Below are positions 1 to 8,546 of a stretch of DNA of 61,042 nucleotides, piece after piece (positions within the stretch are counted from its first letter, which is position 1; the number at the start of each line of letters is the position of its first letter). The notes beneath the pieces are model-generated. The model searched no databases. It was not told where the DNA came from and saw only the letters and a list, made by a program, of their open reading frames with translations. Source of the stretch: Chloroflexota bacterium (lineage in GTDB: Bacteria; Chloroflexota; Anaerolineae; Caldilineales; Caldilineaceae). Both the position numbers and the translations under genes were made by a program. Where the stretch lies: contig JAJRVT010000039.1 in assembly GCA_024277175.1 (NCBI GenBank), positions 1-61,042 on the forward strand, read 5' to 3'.

Positions 1-738
1 GCCGGCCATGAGTACGCGCTCCATATTATCCGCGCCCACCGGCTGTGGGAGCGCTATCTGGCCGATGAGACCGGCTATGGCGAAACCCAGTGGCATGATC
101 AGGCCGAACAGGTTGAACATGAACTGACTCAGGCCGAAATCGATCAGTTGGCCGCGCAGTTGGGCAACCCGACCTACGATCCCCATGGCGATCCCATCCC
201 TACGTCTGATGGGTGGGTCATCAATCAGCACGGTCTGCCTCTGACGATCATGGAGGCGGGGCAGGCGGCGCGCATCACTCATCTGGAGGACGAGCCGGAC
301 GCGGTCTACGCTCAACTGGCGGCCGAAGGACTCTATCCGGGGATGGAAGTCCATATCCTGGAGGTTTCGCCCCATCGGGTGCGTTTCTGGGCCGATGGCG
401 ATGAACACGTGCTGGCTCCCATTGTCGCCGCCAATATTTCCGTACAGCTTCTGCCCAAAGAAATCCCCATGGAGCCGGGGTGGACGCTGGCTGATTTGAA
501 ACCGGGGGAGAAAGGGGAAGTAACCGCCCTCTCGCCCCGATGTCGCGGGGCGGAACGCCGCCGTTTGCTGGACCTGGGCATTGTCCCCGGCACGGTGATC
601 AAGGCTGAGATGGTTAGCCCCAGCGGCGACCCGACTGCATACCTGGTGCGTGACACGCTGATCGCGTTACGGAAGGAGCAGGCCGAACTGATCAATATCG
701 AACCGGTGGAAGAAGCGATGCAGGAGGTTCCCGCATGA
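1..738 (+). CDS. DtxR/MntR-family metal regulator fused to FeoA-like domains (5' end outside window)
   Basis: The reading frame is open from base 1, so the N-terminal helix-turn-helix lies upstream of the window. The visible part opens with the DtxR-family dimerisation and metal-binding region (HIIRAHRLWERYL, later QVEHEL, then PTYDPHGDPIP). A first SH3-like FeoA-type domain follows at about residues 75-140, and a second FeoA domain (WTLADLKPGEKGEV to the end). In the family, the regulator binds Fe2+ or Mn2+ and represses uptake genes, and FeoA domains modulate FeoB. The stop overlaps the next start (ATGA, 735-738), so it is co-transcribed and probably co-translated with feoB. The fusion suggests that one protein both senses metal and supplies the FeoA function; that part is inference. 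Confidence 0.85.
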   Translation, partial: AGHEYALHIIRAHRLWERYLADETGYGETQWHDQAEQVEHELTQAEIDQLAAQLGNPTYDPHGDPIPTSDGWVINQHGLPLTIMEAGQAARITHLEDEPDAVYAQLAAEGLYPGMEVHILEVSPHRVRFWADGDEHVLAPIVAANISVQLLPKEIPMEPGWTLADLKPGEKGEVTALSPRCRGAERRRLLDLGIVPGTVIKAEMVSPSGDPTAYLVRDTLIALRKEQAELINIEPVEEAMQEVPA

Positions 739-1661
739 GCGATGGAACGCAGACGAATGAAGTTCAAACCGATGAAACGCCGGCCGGCATTGTGAAAAAG
801 ATGAAAAAAGATAAGGTGACGATGCAGCCCTTCCCGGCCGTCTCCGCTGGTTGCAACACCTGCGCCGTCCACAACGCGGCTAATTTGTTCAAGCTGGGCG
901 TGGATATGACCGAGTGGGACTACGTGGTTGCGTTGTCCGGCAACCCCAACGTGGGTAAAAGCACGGTTTTCAACGCGCTGACTGGTCTCCATCAACATAC
1001 GGGCAACTGGCCGGGCAAGACAGTCGCCCGGGCCGAGGGCGGGTTCGAATACGGCGGCGCGCGCTACAAAATCGTCGATCTGCCTGGCACCTATTCCCTG
1101 CTGGCCACCAGCCTGGACGAAGAGGTGGCCCGGGATTTTATCCTCTTTGGCCAGCCGGATGTCACCGTGGTGGTGGTGGACGCCAGTCGATTGGAGCGCA
1201 ATCTCAACCTGGTCTTGCAGATTCTGGAGATCACAGACCGGGTGGTGGTGGCCCTCAATCTCATGGACGAGGCCAAGCGGCATGGGCTGCAAGTGGATGA
1301 GCGTCAACTGGCCCGCAAGCTGGGCGTGCCGGTGGCTCCCACGGTGGCGCGTTATAACGAAGGCATGGATGGATTGCTCCAGGCCATCAGCGACGTGGCC
1401 ACCGGGAAGACCGTCTGCAGACCCCACCGTTTTCAAAGCGAGCCGTCGGATTTGAGGCACGCCGTCGATCAGCTTGAGCGCGAGATCCGGACCCTCTATC
1501 CCGATCTGCCCAACGCCCGCTGGGTGGCCCTCCGTCTGCTGGACGGGGATGAGCGCATCATCCAGGCCCTGCGCCGGGGAGAACTGGGCGATCTGAGCCG
1601 GACCGGGGTCGATGAAACCGCGGATAACATCGGCCTGCGCCTGGAGGGAGCCGCGGCATGA
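735..1661 (+). CDS. feoB: FeoB N-terminal G-protein (split FeoB, cytosolic GTPase part)
   Basis: This 308-aa protein is the GTPase and GDI portion of the ferrous iron transporter FeoB without its membrane part. Visible motifs are G1 GNPNVGKS, the switch region TGNWPGKT, G3 DLPGTYS and G4 NLMD. An N-terminal extension of about 60 residues with a Cys pair (GCNTC) precedes the G domain. It overlaps the upstream regulator by 4 bp and the downstream permease by 4 bp (ATGA at 1658-1661), so the three are translationally coupled. Usual FeoB is a single protein of about 700-800 aa. Here the two halves are clean adjacent ORFs with their own start and stop, not a ragged frameshift. Role: GTP-dependent gating of Fe2+ uptake at the cytoplasmic membrane. 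Confidence 0.9.
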   Translation: MSDGTQTNEVQTDETPAGIVKKMKKDKVTMQPFPAVSAGCNTCAVHNAANLFKLGVDMTEWDYVVALSGNPNVGKSTVFNALTGLHQHTGNWPGKTVARAEGGFEYGGARYKIVDLPGTYSLLATSLDEEVARDFILFGQPDVTVVVVDASRLERNLNLVLQILEITDRVVVALNLMDEAKRHGLQVDERQLARKLGVPVAPTVARYNEGMDGLLQAISDVATGKTVCRPHRFQSEPSDLRHAVDQLEREIRTLYPDLPNARWVALRLLDGDERIIQALRRGELGDLSRTGVDETADNIGLRLEGAAA

Positions 1662-3124
1662 ACAATATAGGAGCGCTTGTCCAGCAGCCGTCCAGCCAAC
1701 CGTTGACTTCCAAGGAGATCATCAATCACGCCCAGGCCATGCGTTGGCAGATCGGCGATGATTTCCACGATAAATTGATGGAGGCCACCTACGCCGAGGC
1801 CGCCAGGATCGCGGACAGCGTGGTGACCCGACCCGATGAAAAACCCCGCTACGATCTGGACCAGACCATCGATCGCCTGGTGACCAGCCGCATCTGGGGC
1901 TTCCCCATTATGCTGGCCCTCTTCGCCCTGGTCTTCTGGATCACCATTGTGGGCGCTAACTATCCATCACAGTTGCTCGCCGACGTACTCATCGGATGGC
2001 TCTACCCCCTCTTACACACCATGGCCGACGCCATCCATCTCCCCTGGTGGCTGAGCGGCCTGCTGATCGACGGCGCGTATCTGGCCACGGCCTGGGTAGT
2101 GAGCGTCATGTTGCCGCCCATGGCCATCTTCTTCCCGCTCTTCACCTTGCTGGAAGACTTCGGCTATCTGCCCCGGGTGGCGTTCAACCTGGATAACGCC
2201 TTCAAGAAGGCGGGCGCGCACGGCAAGCAATCTCTGAGCATGATGATGGGTTTCGGCTGCAACGCGGCCGGCATCGTCGCCACCCGCATCATCGACAGCC
2301 CGCGTGAACGGCTGATCGCCATGATCACCAACAACTTCGCACTCTGCAATGGCCGCTGGCCCACCCAGATTCTGCTGGCCACCATTTTCGTGGGCCTGTT
2401 GGTGCCCGCCTATCTGGCCGGCGTCATCTCGGCGTTGACCGTGATGTCCGTGGCCCTGTTAGGCGTGTTGTTGACGTTCGTGGTCTCCTGGTCGCTGTCG
2501 CGGACGGTGCTCAAGGGAGAGGTGTCCACCTTCAGCCTGGAGTTGCCGCCTTACCGGCCGCCGCGTGTTTTACAAACGCTGTATACATCCCTGATCGACC
2601 GCACCATCTACGTGCTCTGGCGGGCCGTCATCTTCGCCCTGCCCGCGGGCATGGTCATCTGGCTGATCGCCAACATCCAGATCGGCGGGGTCAGCCTGGC
2701 CCAGCACATCATCAATCTACTGGACCCCCTGGGCGTGCTCATCGGCTTGAACGGCGTGATTTTGCTGGCGTTCATTGTCGCCATTCCGGCCAACGAGATC
2801 GTGATCCCGACCATCCTCATGCTGACTATATTAGTCACCGGCATCAGTGACGTGGGCGCAGGGGCCGGCGTCATGTTCGAGGCCAACTCGGACGCAACTA
2901 CGCTGGCGGTGTTGACCGCAGGCGGCTGGACGTTGCTCACGGCCATCAACACCATGCTCTTCAGCCTGATCCACAACCCGTGTAGCACCACCATCTATAC
3001 TATGTACAGAGAATCCGGCAGCCGCAAGTGGACAACAGTCGCCACGCTGCTACCCGTGGCCATGGGTTTTCTCGTCACCTTCTTCGTGGCTCAGGTGTGG
3101 CGGTTGTTTGCAGGGGGCTTTTGA
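1658..3124 (+). CDS. feoB: FeoB C-terminal permease (split FeoB, membrane part)
   Basis: This 488-aa polytopic membrane protein forms the Fe2+ translocation pore of FeoB. It carries both Gate-type repeats, with the conserved Cys in [13 protein letters not shown] and a second Cys in [10 protein letters not shown], and the C-terminal half contains [10 protein letters not shown] and [11 protein letters not shown]. The first 60 residues ([20 protein letters not shown]) correspond to the linker that normally joins the G domain to the first helix, so the split falls exactly at the domain boundary. Its stop codon TGA (3122-3124) is the first TGA of a period-8 repeat tract. It acts with the upstream G-protein gene. 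Confidence 0.9.
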   Translation: MNNIGALVQQPSSQPLTSKEIINHAQAMRWQIGDDFHDKLMEATYAEAARIADSVVTRPDEKPRYDLDQTIDRLVTSRIWGFPIMLALFALVFWITIVGANYPSQLLADVLIGWLYPLLHTMADAIHLPWWLSGLLIDGAYLATAWVVSVMLPPMAIFFPLFTLLEDFGYLPRVAFNLDNAFKKAGAHGKQSLSMMMGFGCNAAGIVATRIIDSPRERLIAMITNNFALCNGRWPTQILLATIFVGLLVPAYLAGVISALTVMSVALLGVLLTFVVSWSLSRTVLKGEVSTFSLELPPYRPPRVLQTLYTSLIDRTIYVLWRAVIFALPAGMVIWLIANIQIGGVSLAQHIINLLDPLGVLIGLNGVILLAFIVAIPANEIVIPTILMLTILVTGISDVGAGAGVMFEANSDATTLAVLTAGGWTLLTAINTMLFSLIHNPCSTTIYTMYRESGSRKWTTVATLLPVAMGFLVTFFVAQVWRLFAGGF

Positions 3125-3247
3125 CAAGATGACAAGATGACAAGATGACAAGATGACAGGATGACACGGTGACTGGGTGACACGGTGACTGGGTGACCTG
3201 CCCCTTCGCCGCGTCAATCTTGTCACCCCCTCACCTTGTCATCTCTC
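3122..3247. repeat. Period-8 TGACAAGA repeat tract, copy 1 (inverted arms)
   Basis: Starting in the feoB stop codon there are four exact GACAAGAT octamers, then degenerate units (GACAGGAT, GACACGGT, GACTGGGT and again). After about 20 bases comes the complementary form (CTTGTCACCCCCTCACCTTGTCATC), so the transcript can fold into a hairpin with several alternative registers. Related tracts lie at 25844-25938, 40390-40484 and 49853-49927. Confidence 0.9.
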
Positions 3248-3263
3248 TGAATCGCGCTATAAT
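3236..3263 (+). promoter_or_regulatory. Sigma-70-like promoter for the protoglobin-MoaD gene
   Basis: TTGTCA (3236-3241), a 16-base spacer and a perfect TATAAT (3258-3263) lie about 40 bases before the ATG at 3304. The -35 box is part of the right arm of the octamer repeat, whose unit happens to contain TTGTCA. An AAGGAG ribosome site sits at 3291-3296. Confidence 0.6.
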
Positions 3264-3303
3264 GGGATTCATCAGGCGGTCGGATAGATGAAGGAGTCTT
3301 CCC

Positions 3304-4224
3304 ATGAACCCATTTGCAGTGTTTGAAGAGCGTCAGACCCAGGAGAGTTGGTTTCTCGAAAATCTGGACCCCGCGCCAGAGGAGGAGTGGGCGCGTATGC
3401 TCGACTTTCTGGGGTTCGGCGAGGCGGACCAGGAGGCCATGCTCACCACTGTGGAGCCGCTTTTCCGGCGCGGCCCTGAACTGGTGGTGGGATCTTACGA
3501 CTACCTGCTCCAGAAAGAGGAGACTGCCGCCATCCTGGGCTGGGAAAACGGGGCCGATCCCGCGCACTTGGCCGAACGCCGTCGGTTCTTCACCGTTTGG
3601 CTGGCCCGTCTGTTGGGCATGGACCTGAGCAACGACTTTGCCCGCTATCTCTTCCACGCCGGCCGTATTCATGCCGGTCACGGTCCCCGACAGATCCATG
3701 TGCCCCCTGTCTACATTACAGGCACCATCAGCCTGGTCAACGCCACCTTCGCCCGCTTTCTGACAGAGGAGACGCCCGGCGACCCCATCGTCCCCGCGGC
3801 CCTGGCCGGCTGGAATAAGGTCCTCAGCCTGCACCTGCATCTGATGCTCATGGGCTACAACGCGGCCCGCGCCCTGGATGCAGGCGATTTTCCCTTACAG
3901 GTTCTCTTTTTTGGCAAGCTGCGCACGGATATCGGACGGCATGACGTCATCGTTCATCTCAACGAAGGCGACCGGGTCCGGCACGCGCTGGAGAAGATTT
4001 TCAACTATTTTCCCGACGCTCGTCGCGACGTCTTCGATCTGGAATGGAAGGCGGGGGAGCGGCTGGACGCCAACGGCACGCCCTGGATGACGACCGATCC
4101 TGTCTATCGCATCAAACCCATGTGGCGGGTGCTTCTCAACGGCAAGGATATCAGCTACGCCGGCGGCACGGAGATGCAGGTGGCGCCGGGGGATGAATTG
4201 CATATCTTCCCCCCGGGCCGGTAG
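3304..4224 (+). CDS. Protoglobin-like haem domain fused to a MoaD/ThiS-type beta-grasp domain
   Basis: 306 aa, not a family I know as a unit. Residues about 30-190 resemble the protoglobin / globin-coupled sensor fold: all helical, with the segment FARYLFHAGRIHAGHG (candidate proximal His123) followed by VPPVYITGTISLV. Residues about 198-306 resemble MoaD: VLFFGKLRTDIGRHDVIVHL, then VLLNGKDI, then GDELHIFPP. MoaD and ThiS normally end in Gly-Gly for thiocarboxylation; this one ends FPPGR, so it should not act as a sulfur carrier. No signal peptide or membrane segment is seen. It sits between iron uptake and a molybdoenzyme operon, with its own promoter. Gas or redox sensing linked to molybdenum-enzyme function is a guess. 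Confidence 0.75.
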   Translation: MNPFAVFEERQTQESWFLENLDPAPEEEWARMLDFLGFGEADQEAMLTTVEPLFRRGPELVVGSYDYLLQKEETAAILGWENGADPAHLAERRRFFTVWLARLLGMDLSNDFARYLFHAGRIHAGHGPRQIHVPPVYITGTISLVNATFARFLTEETPGDPIVPAALAGWNKVLSLHLHLMLMGYNAARALDAGDFPLQVLFFGKLRTDIGRHDVIVHLNEGDRVRHALEKIFNYFPDARRDVFDLEWKAGERLDANGTPWMTTDPVYRIKPMWRVLLNGKDISYAGGTEMQVAPGDELHIFPPGR

Positions 4225-4278
4225 TTTTTCGAAAAACGAACCCTACAATTTGTAGAATACTTCACAATCCGCTATAAT
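4224..4278 (+). promoter_or_regulatory. Promoter with overlapping palindromes upstream of the redox operon
   Basis: A perfect 14-bp palindrome (GTTTTTCGAAAAAC, 4224-4237) is followed by an inverted repeat CTACAA-T-TTGTAG (4243-4255). The right half of that repeat, TTGTAG (4250-4255), stands 17 bases before a perfect TATAAT (4273-4278). This is a good sigma-70-type promoter whose -35 box would be covered by a dimeric repressor bound to the inverted repeat. The regulator is not identifiable from the window. Confidence 0.65.
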
Positions 4279-4614
4279 CCCCACCAATAGCTGAGAGGCG
4301 TAGTGCGAACGCCTCTCGGAACCACAGCGTATTCTCTGACAACACTAAATTGTACGAATATGGATTGGCTCCGCCGCGAGCGGTCTGTTTTCTGTTCCTG
4401 ACCTCCCCAGGCCTGTTAGTTTATCGTTAAGTTGTGTTGACGTCGCGGATGGGTGTATGGGCCGGACATCTGGTTCTTCACCCACTTGGCGACGCCCGTT
4501 CGGTATTGCAGTGCGTTAGGTTTTGCGTTACATATTTTCTGGTTTTGTGTAGTCGGTTTGCTGACCGTCAGTAAACTTTTTCATTACAACCCACAAGAGA
4601 AAAGGAGTGGCTAT
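4279..4614 (+). other. Long untranslated leader of the redox operon
   Basis: About 330 bases lie between the predicted transcription start (near 4285) and the ATG at 4615. A hairpin GAGAGGCG/CGCCTCTC occupies 4293-4317. An open frame runs in phase with the downstream gene from 4453, but it has no ribosome site and its product is unlike the cytochrome. I see no known riboswitch: the CTGAGA at 4292 is not accompanied by the rest of a TPP element. Confidence 0.45.
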
Positions 4615-6753
4615 ATGGAGGAGAATCGACCGGGTCGTCTGTCCCTCATCTACGCCATCTTCGGGACCCTGCTCGGCGTGCTTCTCGTCGGGGTCATTGC
4701 CATTACATTCATGCAGCTGTTCCAGACGCGCATGGTGAATGTGCAAGCCCAGGACGCGAACGCCGTAGCCTCCGTCGAAAAGAGTTCGGAGGCGGCAGTC
4801 ACCGGAGAGGAATCCGCAAATGGGCAGAGTGCTGAAGTCGTCTCGGAGGCCACGGCCCCGGAAGCTGAATCTGCAACGACGGAAGCCGAATCCACTGCGA
4901 ACGTGGAAACGGCGTCGCCCGTCGCCCAAGCGTCTTCGCCAGAGGACGCAATCGCCGCCTTCAATAAGGCCGGCTGCGGCGGCTGTCACACCATCGCCGG
5001 GGTTCCAGGCGCAAATGGACAAGTTGGCCCCAATCTTTCGAACATTGGCGTCGATGGCGCCACCCGCATAGATGGTTATTCGGCCGAGGAGTACATCACT
5101 GAGTCCATCCTCGACCCGAACGCCTTTATCGCCCCCGAATGCCCCAGCGGCGACTGCCCTGCCGGCGTCATGCTGCAATCGTTCGCACAGACCCTCTCCG
5201 AGGATGATCTGAACGCGATCGTCGGCTATCTGTCAGCCTTGGGAACAGAGGGCGGAGCAGCAAGCGAGACCGCAGGCGAAGCTGCGCCGACCGCGCTGGA
5301 TGACAGCATGCCGCCGGAAGCGGTGCTGGAACCCTTCATGCCGTTGCCTGGCGGTGCGCCAGACGCGGCCAAGGCTGCCCTGGGCAAGTATCTCTTCTTC
5401 GACCAGCGGCTTTCCAACAACAACTCCCGCAGTTGCGCCACCTGTCACCAGCCCGATCTGGCCTTTACCGATGGTGAAGCCCTCAACGAGGGCTACCCGT
5501 CCACAGCTTACTTCCGCAACGCCCCCACCGTGCTCAACACCGTCTTCGCCGACTACCGCTACTGGGATGGGCGCATGGACGGCAGCGACCTGCCCACCCT
5601 GGTGCGCGATCACATCACCGAGGCCCACTTCATGTCCAATGATGGCCGCCTGATGGTGGAGCGCATGCGACAGGTGCCGGAATATGACGCTCTCTTCCAG
5701 GAGGCCTTTGGCGGCGAGCCCAGCTTCGGCAAGGTGCTCAACGCGGTCTCGGCCTACGTCAGCACGCTGAATTCGCCCCCGGTGGCCTATGATCAGGCCC
5801 TGGAAGGCGACACGTCCGGTTTCTCGGAAGACGAGCTGGCCGGTTACGAGCTCTTCACGGGCAAGGCTGGCTGCACCGCCTGTCACGCCGGGCCGTACAT
5901 GAGCGATGGCGAATTCTACAACACGGGCGTGGGTACGGACACCGCTGAACTCTTCAGCGATCCGGAACGGCAGCTCACCTTCCGTCGCTTCTTCCGCACC
6001 CTTGGCACGCCCAACTATCGTAACCTGACCGAGGATGTGGGTCGCTACGCCATGACGTTGGATGAGGACGACTGGGCCGCCTTCCGCACGCCGACCCTGC
6101 GTGAAGTGGGGCGCACCGCTCCCTACATGCACGACGGCAGCCTGGCCACGCTGGAAGATGTGGTCAACTTCTACAACGCCGGCGGCGGCGAAGGTCAGAC
6201 CGCCGGGTTGGAGCCGCTGGACCTGAGCGATGAGGAAGTCGCCCAACTGGTGGCCTTCCTGGAGAGCCTGAGCAGCGACCTGCCTGCGGTTGAAGCCCCA
6301 ATGCTGCCCGACTACGGCGTCCTGCCTCTGGGTGACAGCGAAGCAACGGCTGAAAAGGCCCCCGCCGAAGAGGCCCCGGCAGCAGCGGCTGAAGAGGCCC
6401 CCGCAGCAGCGGCTGAAGAGACCCCAGCCGGTCCCAGCGATGAAGTGATCACGGCCATCAACAAGGGGGGTTGCATCGCCTGTCACGTGATCCCCGACGT
6501 GCCGGGCGCTGTGGGCGTCGTTGGCCCCGATCTGTCCGACATCGGCGTCATTGCCGCCGATGCGGTGGAGGGCATGAGCGCCGAAGAGTTCATTCACGAA
6601 TCGATCGTCGATCCCAATGCGTTCATCGCAGAGGAATGTCCGACTGGCCCCTGCCCGGCAGGCGTCATGACGCCGAACCTGGCTGACATTCTGAGTCCTG
6701 ACGAGATCGACGCCATCGTCGGTTACCTGGTCACATTGAAAGGCGGGGAGTAA
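4615..6753 (+). CDS. Tetra-haem cytochrome c peroxidase-like protein (IdrP1-like, cyt c - peroxidase - cyt c fusion)
   Basis: 712 aa. ATG 4615 is chosen because AAAGGAG lies 8-9 bases upstream and a membrane anchor begins at once (residues 9-36). An acidic Ala/Glu/Ser linker follows, then a cytochrome c domain (CGGCH, 121-125), a MauG / di-haem peroxidase module (CATCH 274-278, CTACH 420-424), a second Ala/Glu/Pro linker and a second cytochrome c domain (CIACH 620-624). The two cytochrome domains are paralogues, sharing SAEE(Y/F)I.ESI.DPNAFIA.EC and a C-terminal CPAGVM that may give the Met ligand. Ordinary enzymes of the family have only the two central haems. Role: periplasmic electron transfer and peroxide reduction, or haem-based modification. 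It is the first gene of the operon. Confidence 0.85.
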   Translation: MEENRPGRLSLIYAIFGTLLGVLLVGVIAITFMQLFQTRMVNVQAQDANAVASVEKSSEAAVTGEESANGQSAEVVSEATAPEAESATTEAESTANVETASPVAQASSPEDAIAAFNKAGCGGCHTIAGVPGANGQVGPNLSNIGVDGATRIDGYSAEEYITESILDPNAFIAPECPSGDCPAGVMLQSFAQTLSEDDLNAIVGYLSALGTEGGAASETAGEAAPTALDDSMPPEAVLEPFMPLPGGAPDAAKAALGKYLFFDQRLSNNNSRSCATCHQPDLAFTDGEALNEGYPSTAYFRNAPTVLNTVFADYRYWDGRMDGSDLPTLVRDHITEAHFMSNDGRLMVERMRQVPEYDALFQEAFGGEPSFGKVLNAVSAYVSTLNSPPVAYDQALEGDTSGFSEDELAGYELFTGKAGCTACHAGPYMSDGEFYNTGVGTDTAELFSDPERQLTFRRFFRTLGTPNYRNLTEDVGRYAMTLDEDDWAAFRTPTLREVGRTAPYMHDGSLATLEDVVNFYNAGGGEGQTAGLEPLDLSDEEVAQLVAFLESLSSDLPAVEAPMLPDYGVLPLGDSEATAEKAPAEEAPAAAAEEAPAAAAEETPAGPSDEVITAINKGGCIACHVIPDVPGAVGVVGPDLSDIGVIAADAVEGMSAEEFIHESIVDPNAFIAEECPTGPCPAGVMTPNLADILSPDEIDAIVGYLVTLKGGE

Positions 6754-6756
6754 GCT

Positions 6757-7941
6757 ATGGATAACAAGATAACGAACTTCGCACGCCATCATCGCTGGGT
6801 CTGGTTGGTGGCGAGCGCTGTACTGGTCATTGTCGCCGCAGCCTTTGTGCTGCCCATGATGACCACCCAGGGCGTCGCGTCCGCGCAGGACGCGTATCCG
6901 CCCCTGGCGCCGCTACCGGACGTGCCGGTTCCGGCTGACAATGCCATCACGCCGGAGAAGGTGGAGTTGGGTAAGTTGCTCTACTTCGATCCCCGCATGT
7001 CTGGGGACGGTTCCCTGAGTTGCAACAGTTGCCATCCGGCTGCGGCCGGCTGGGGCGTGCCCACGGCCATTTCCTTTGGCCCGGCCGGCGCCAGCCACTG
7101 GCGCAACGCCTCCACCCTTCTCAACGTTGGCTTCTACACCAAGCTGAACTGGGACGGCGCCAAGAAGAGTATTGAGAAGCAGAATTCTGGCGCCTGGGGC
7201 GGCGCGGTCGCCGGCAACCTGGATAAAGCGTTGGGCGAGGAGCGACTGGCCCAGATTCCCGAGTATGTGGAGCGCTTCCAGGATGTGTTCGGCACTGAGT
7301 ATCCCACATGGGAGGAAGCGTTGATGGCCGTCGCCACCTACCAGCGCACCCTGGTCAGCCAGAATGCGCCGGCCGACGCTTTCTTCGAGGGCGATGACAG
7401 CGCCATCTCCGAAGAGGCCAAGCGGGGCTACGAACTGTTCATGAACCAGGCCAACTGCATCGCCTGCCACAACGGCCCTCTGGCCAGCGATGACTCCTAT
7501 TACGATCTGGGCGTGCCCACCCATCCTGACTTCTACGATAGCCCACTGAAGCAGATCACTTTCCGCTACGAGAACGCGGCCAAGGGCGTCCCGGAAGAGG
7601 TCTATCGCACGACCGATAAGGACTTGGGTCTCTATTACGTCACCAAGCAGGACATCGACAAGGGCAAGTTCCGCACACCCAGCCTGCGCGATCTCTGCTA
7701 CACAGCGCCCTATATGCATAATGGCGTCTTCAATACGCTGGAGGAAGTTGTCGCTTTCTACAACGGCGGGGGCGGCGATTCCCCCAACAAGTCCGATCAG
7801 ATCTATCCGCTGGGCTTGAGCGCGGAAGAGCAGAGCGATCTCGTGGCCTTCCTGGAAAGTATGTGCGGCGATAAGATCACGGACGAAGCGCCAGAGCTTC
7901 CGCCTTACGGCGTCTATTCTCCATCAGAAGGAGGCAACTAG
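6757..7941 (+). CDS. Di-haem cytochrome c peroxidase family protein (IdrP2-like)
   Basis: 394 aa, of normal length for the MauG / bacterial cytochrome c peroxidase family. An N-terminal hydrophobic segment (residues 14-35, then AQD) is a signal anchor or cleaved signal. Haem sites are CNSCH (89-93) and CIACH (234-238). The conserved RNASTLLNVGF and the KFRTPSLRDLCYTAPYMHNGVFNTLE segment of the family are present. It starts 3 bases after the preceding stop and runs up to the Rieske gene with one base between them, so the four genes form a tight operon. In iodate reductase loci two such proteins are thought to remove peroxide formed during iodate reduction; applying that here is inference. Confidence 0.88.
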   Translation: MDNKITNFARHHRWVWLVASAVLVIVAAAFVLPMMTTQGVASAQDAYPPLAPLPDVPVPADNAITPEKVELGKLLYFDPRMSGDGSLSCNSCHPAAAGWGVPTAISFGPAGASHWRNASTLLNVGFYTKLNWDGAKKSIEKQNSGAWGGAVAGNLDKALGEERLAQIPEYVERFQDVFGTEYPTWEEALMAVATYQRTLVSQNAPADAFFEGDDSAISEEAKRGYELFMNQANCIACHNGPLASDDSYYDLGVPTHPDFYDSPLKQITFRYENAAKGVPEEVYRTTDKDLGLYYVTKQDIDKGKFRTPSLRDLCYTAPYMHNGVFNTLEEVVAFYNGGGGDSPNKSDQIYPLGLSAEEQSDLVAFLESMCGDKITDEAPELPPYGVYSPSEGGN

Positions 7942-7942
7942 T

Positions 7943-8533
7943 ATGAGCGAACATGATTTGACGACGCCGCAAACGGAAGAGAGTTGTGGCGCCACCGATA
8001 CAGGCTTCCAGGTCTCCCGCCGCCAGTTCCTGTTTGGGACGGGCGCGGCTATCACCCTGCTTTCCATGCCCGGTTGGATGCGGGGCCGGGGGATGCCGGC
8101 CAGGGTCTATGCGCAGACGGCGGAATTCGAGCGTAAGCGCATCGCCAGCGTCAGCGAGCTGAAGACCGGCGACACTGTGGCCTTCAACTATCCGTGGGAT
8201 CATCCCAACGCCGCCAATTTCCTGATCAAGCTGGGCAAGCCCGCCGGCGGCGGTGTGGGGCCGGAAAACGACATCGTCGCTTTCAACAGCTTCTGCACCC
8301 ACCAGGGCGGTCCGCTGGCTGGCAAGTTCCAGGCCGATCCCGGCGTGGCCGGCCCCTGCCCGCTTCACTGGACCACCTTCGATCTCACCCGCCACGGCAT
8401 GGTCGTGAGCGGTCACGCGACGCTGGGGCTCCCCCAGATCACGTTGGAGGTCGACGGCGACGACATCTACGCCACCGGCGTCATGGGGCTGATTTTCGGC
8501 TACTATGACAATAGCGTGGATCCCACGGCCTAA
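7943..8533 (+). CDS. idrB: Rieske iron-sulfur subunit, arsenite oxidase / iodate reductase type (IdrB/AioB)
   Basis: 196 aa. A Tat signal (SRRQFLFGTGAAITLLS, from residue 25, ending near VYAQ) exports the folded protein. Rieske ligands are C118-T-H120 and C139-P-L-H142 for a [2Fe-2S] cluster. The extra disulfide cysteines of bc1-type Rieske proteins are absent (CTHQGG and CPLHW instead of CTHLGC and CPCH), so the cluster is unlikely to be a high-potential bc1-like one. It would pass electrons between a cytochrome and the molybdenum subunit, and the catalytic partner without its own Tat signal would be carried out with it. The start has GGAGG inside the end of the previous gene. Confidence 0.88.
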   Translation: MSEHDLTTPQTEESCGATDTGFQVSRRQFLFGTGAAITLLSMPGWMRGRGMPARVYAQTAEFERKRIASVSELKTGDTVAFNYPWDHPNAANFLIKLGKPAGGGVGPENDIVAFNSFCTHQGGPLAGKFQADPGVAGPCPLHWTTFDLTRHGMVVSGHATLGLPQITLEVDGDDIYATGVMGLIFGYYDNSVDPTA

Positions 8534-8546
8534 GGAGGAGACGACT

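Noticed and set aside
3122-3247. CRISPR array at the TGACAAGA tracts
   Set aside because: The units are 8 bases with no spacers and lie at gene ends; no cas genes are in the window.
4290-4330. Possible TPP riboswitch because of CTGAGA
   Set aside because: The rest of the TPP consensus (ACC...GAACCTGAT and the P4/P5 arms) is missing.
4453-4614. In-phase upstream extension of the first peroxidase gene
   Set aside because: No ribosome site before 4453; AAAGGAG and a clear anchor favour ATG 4615.
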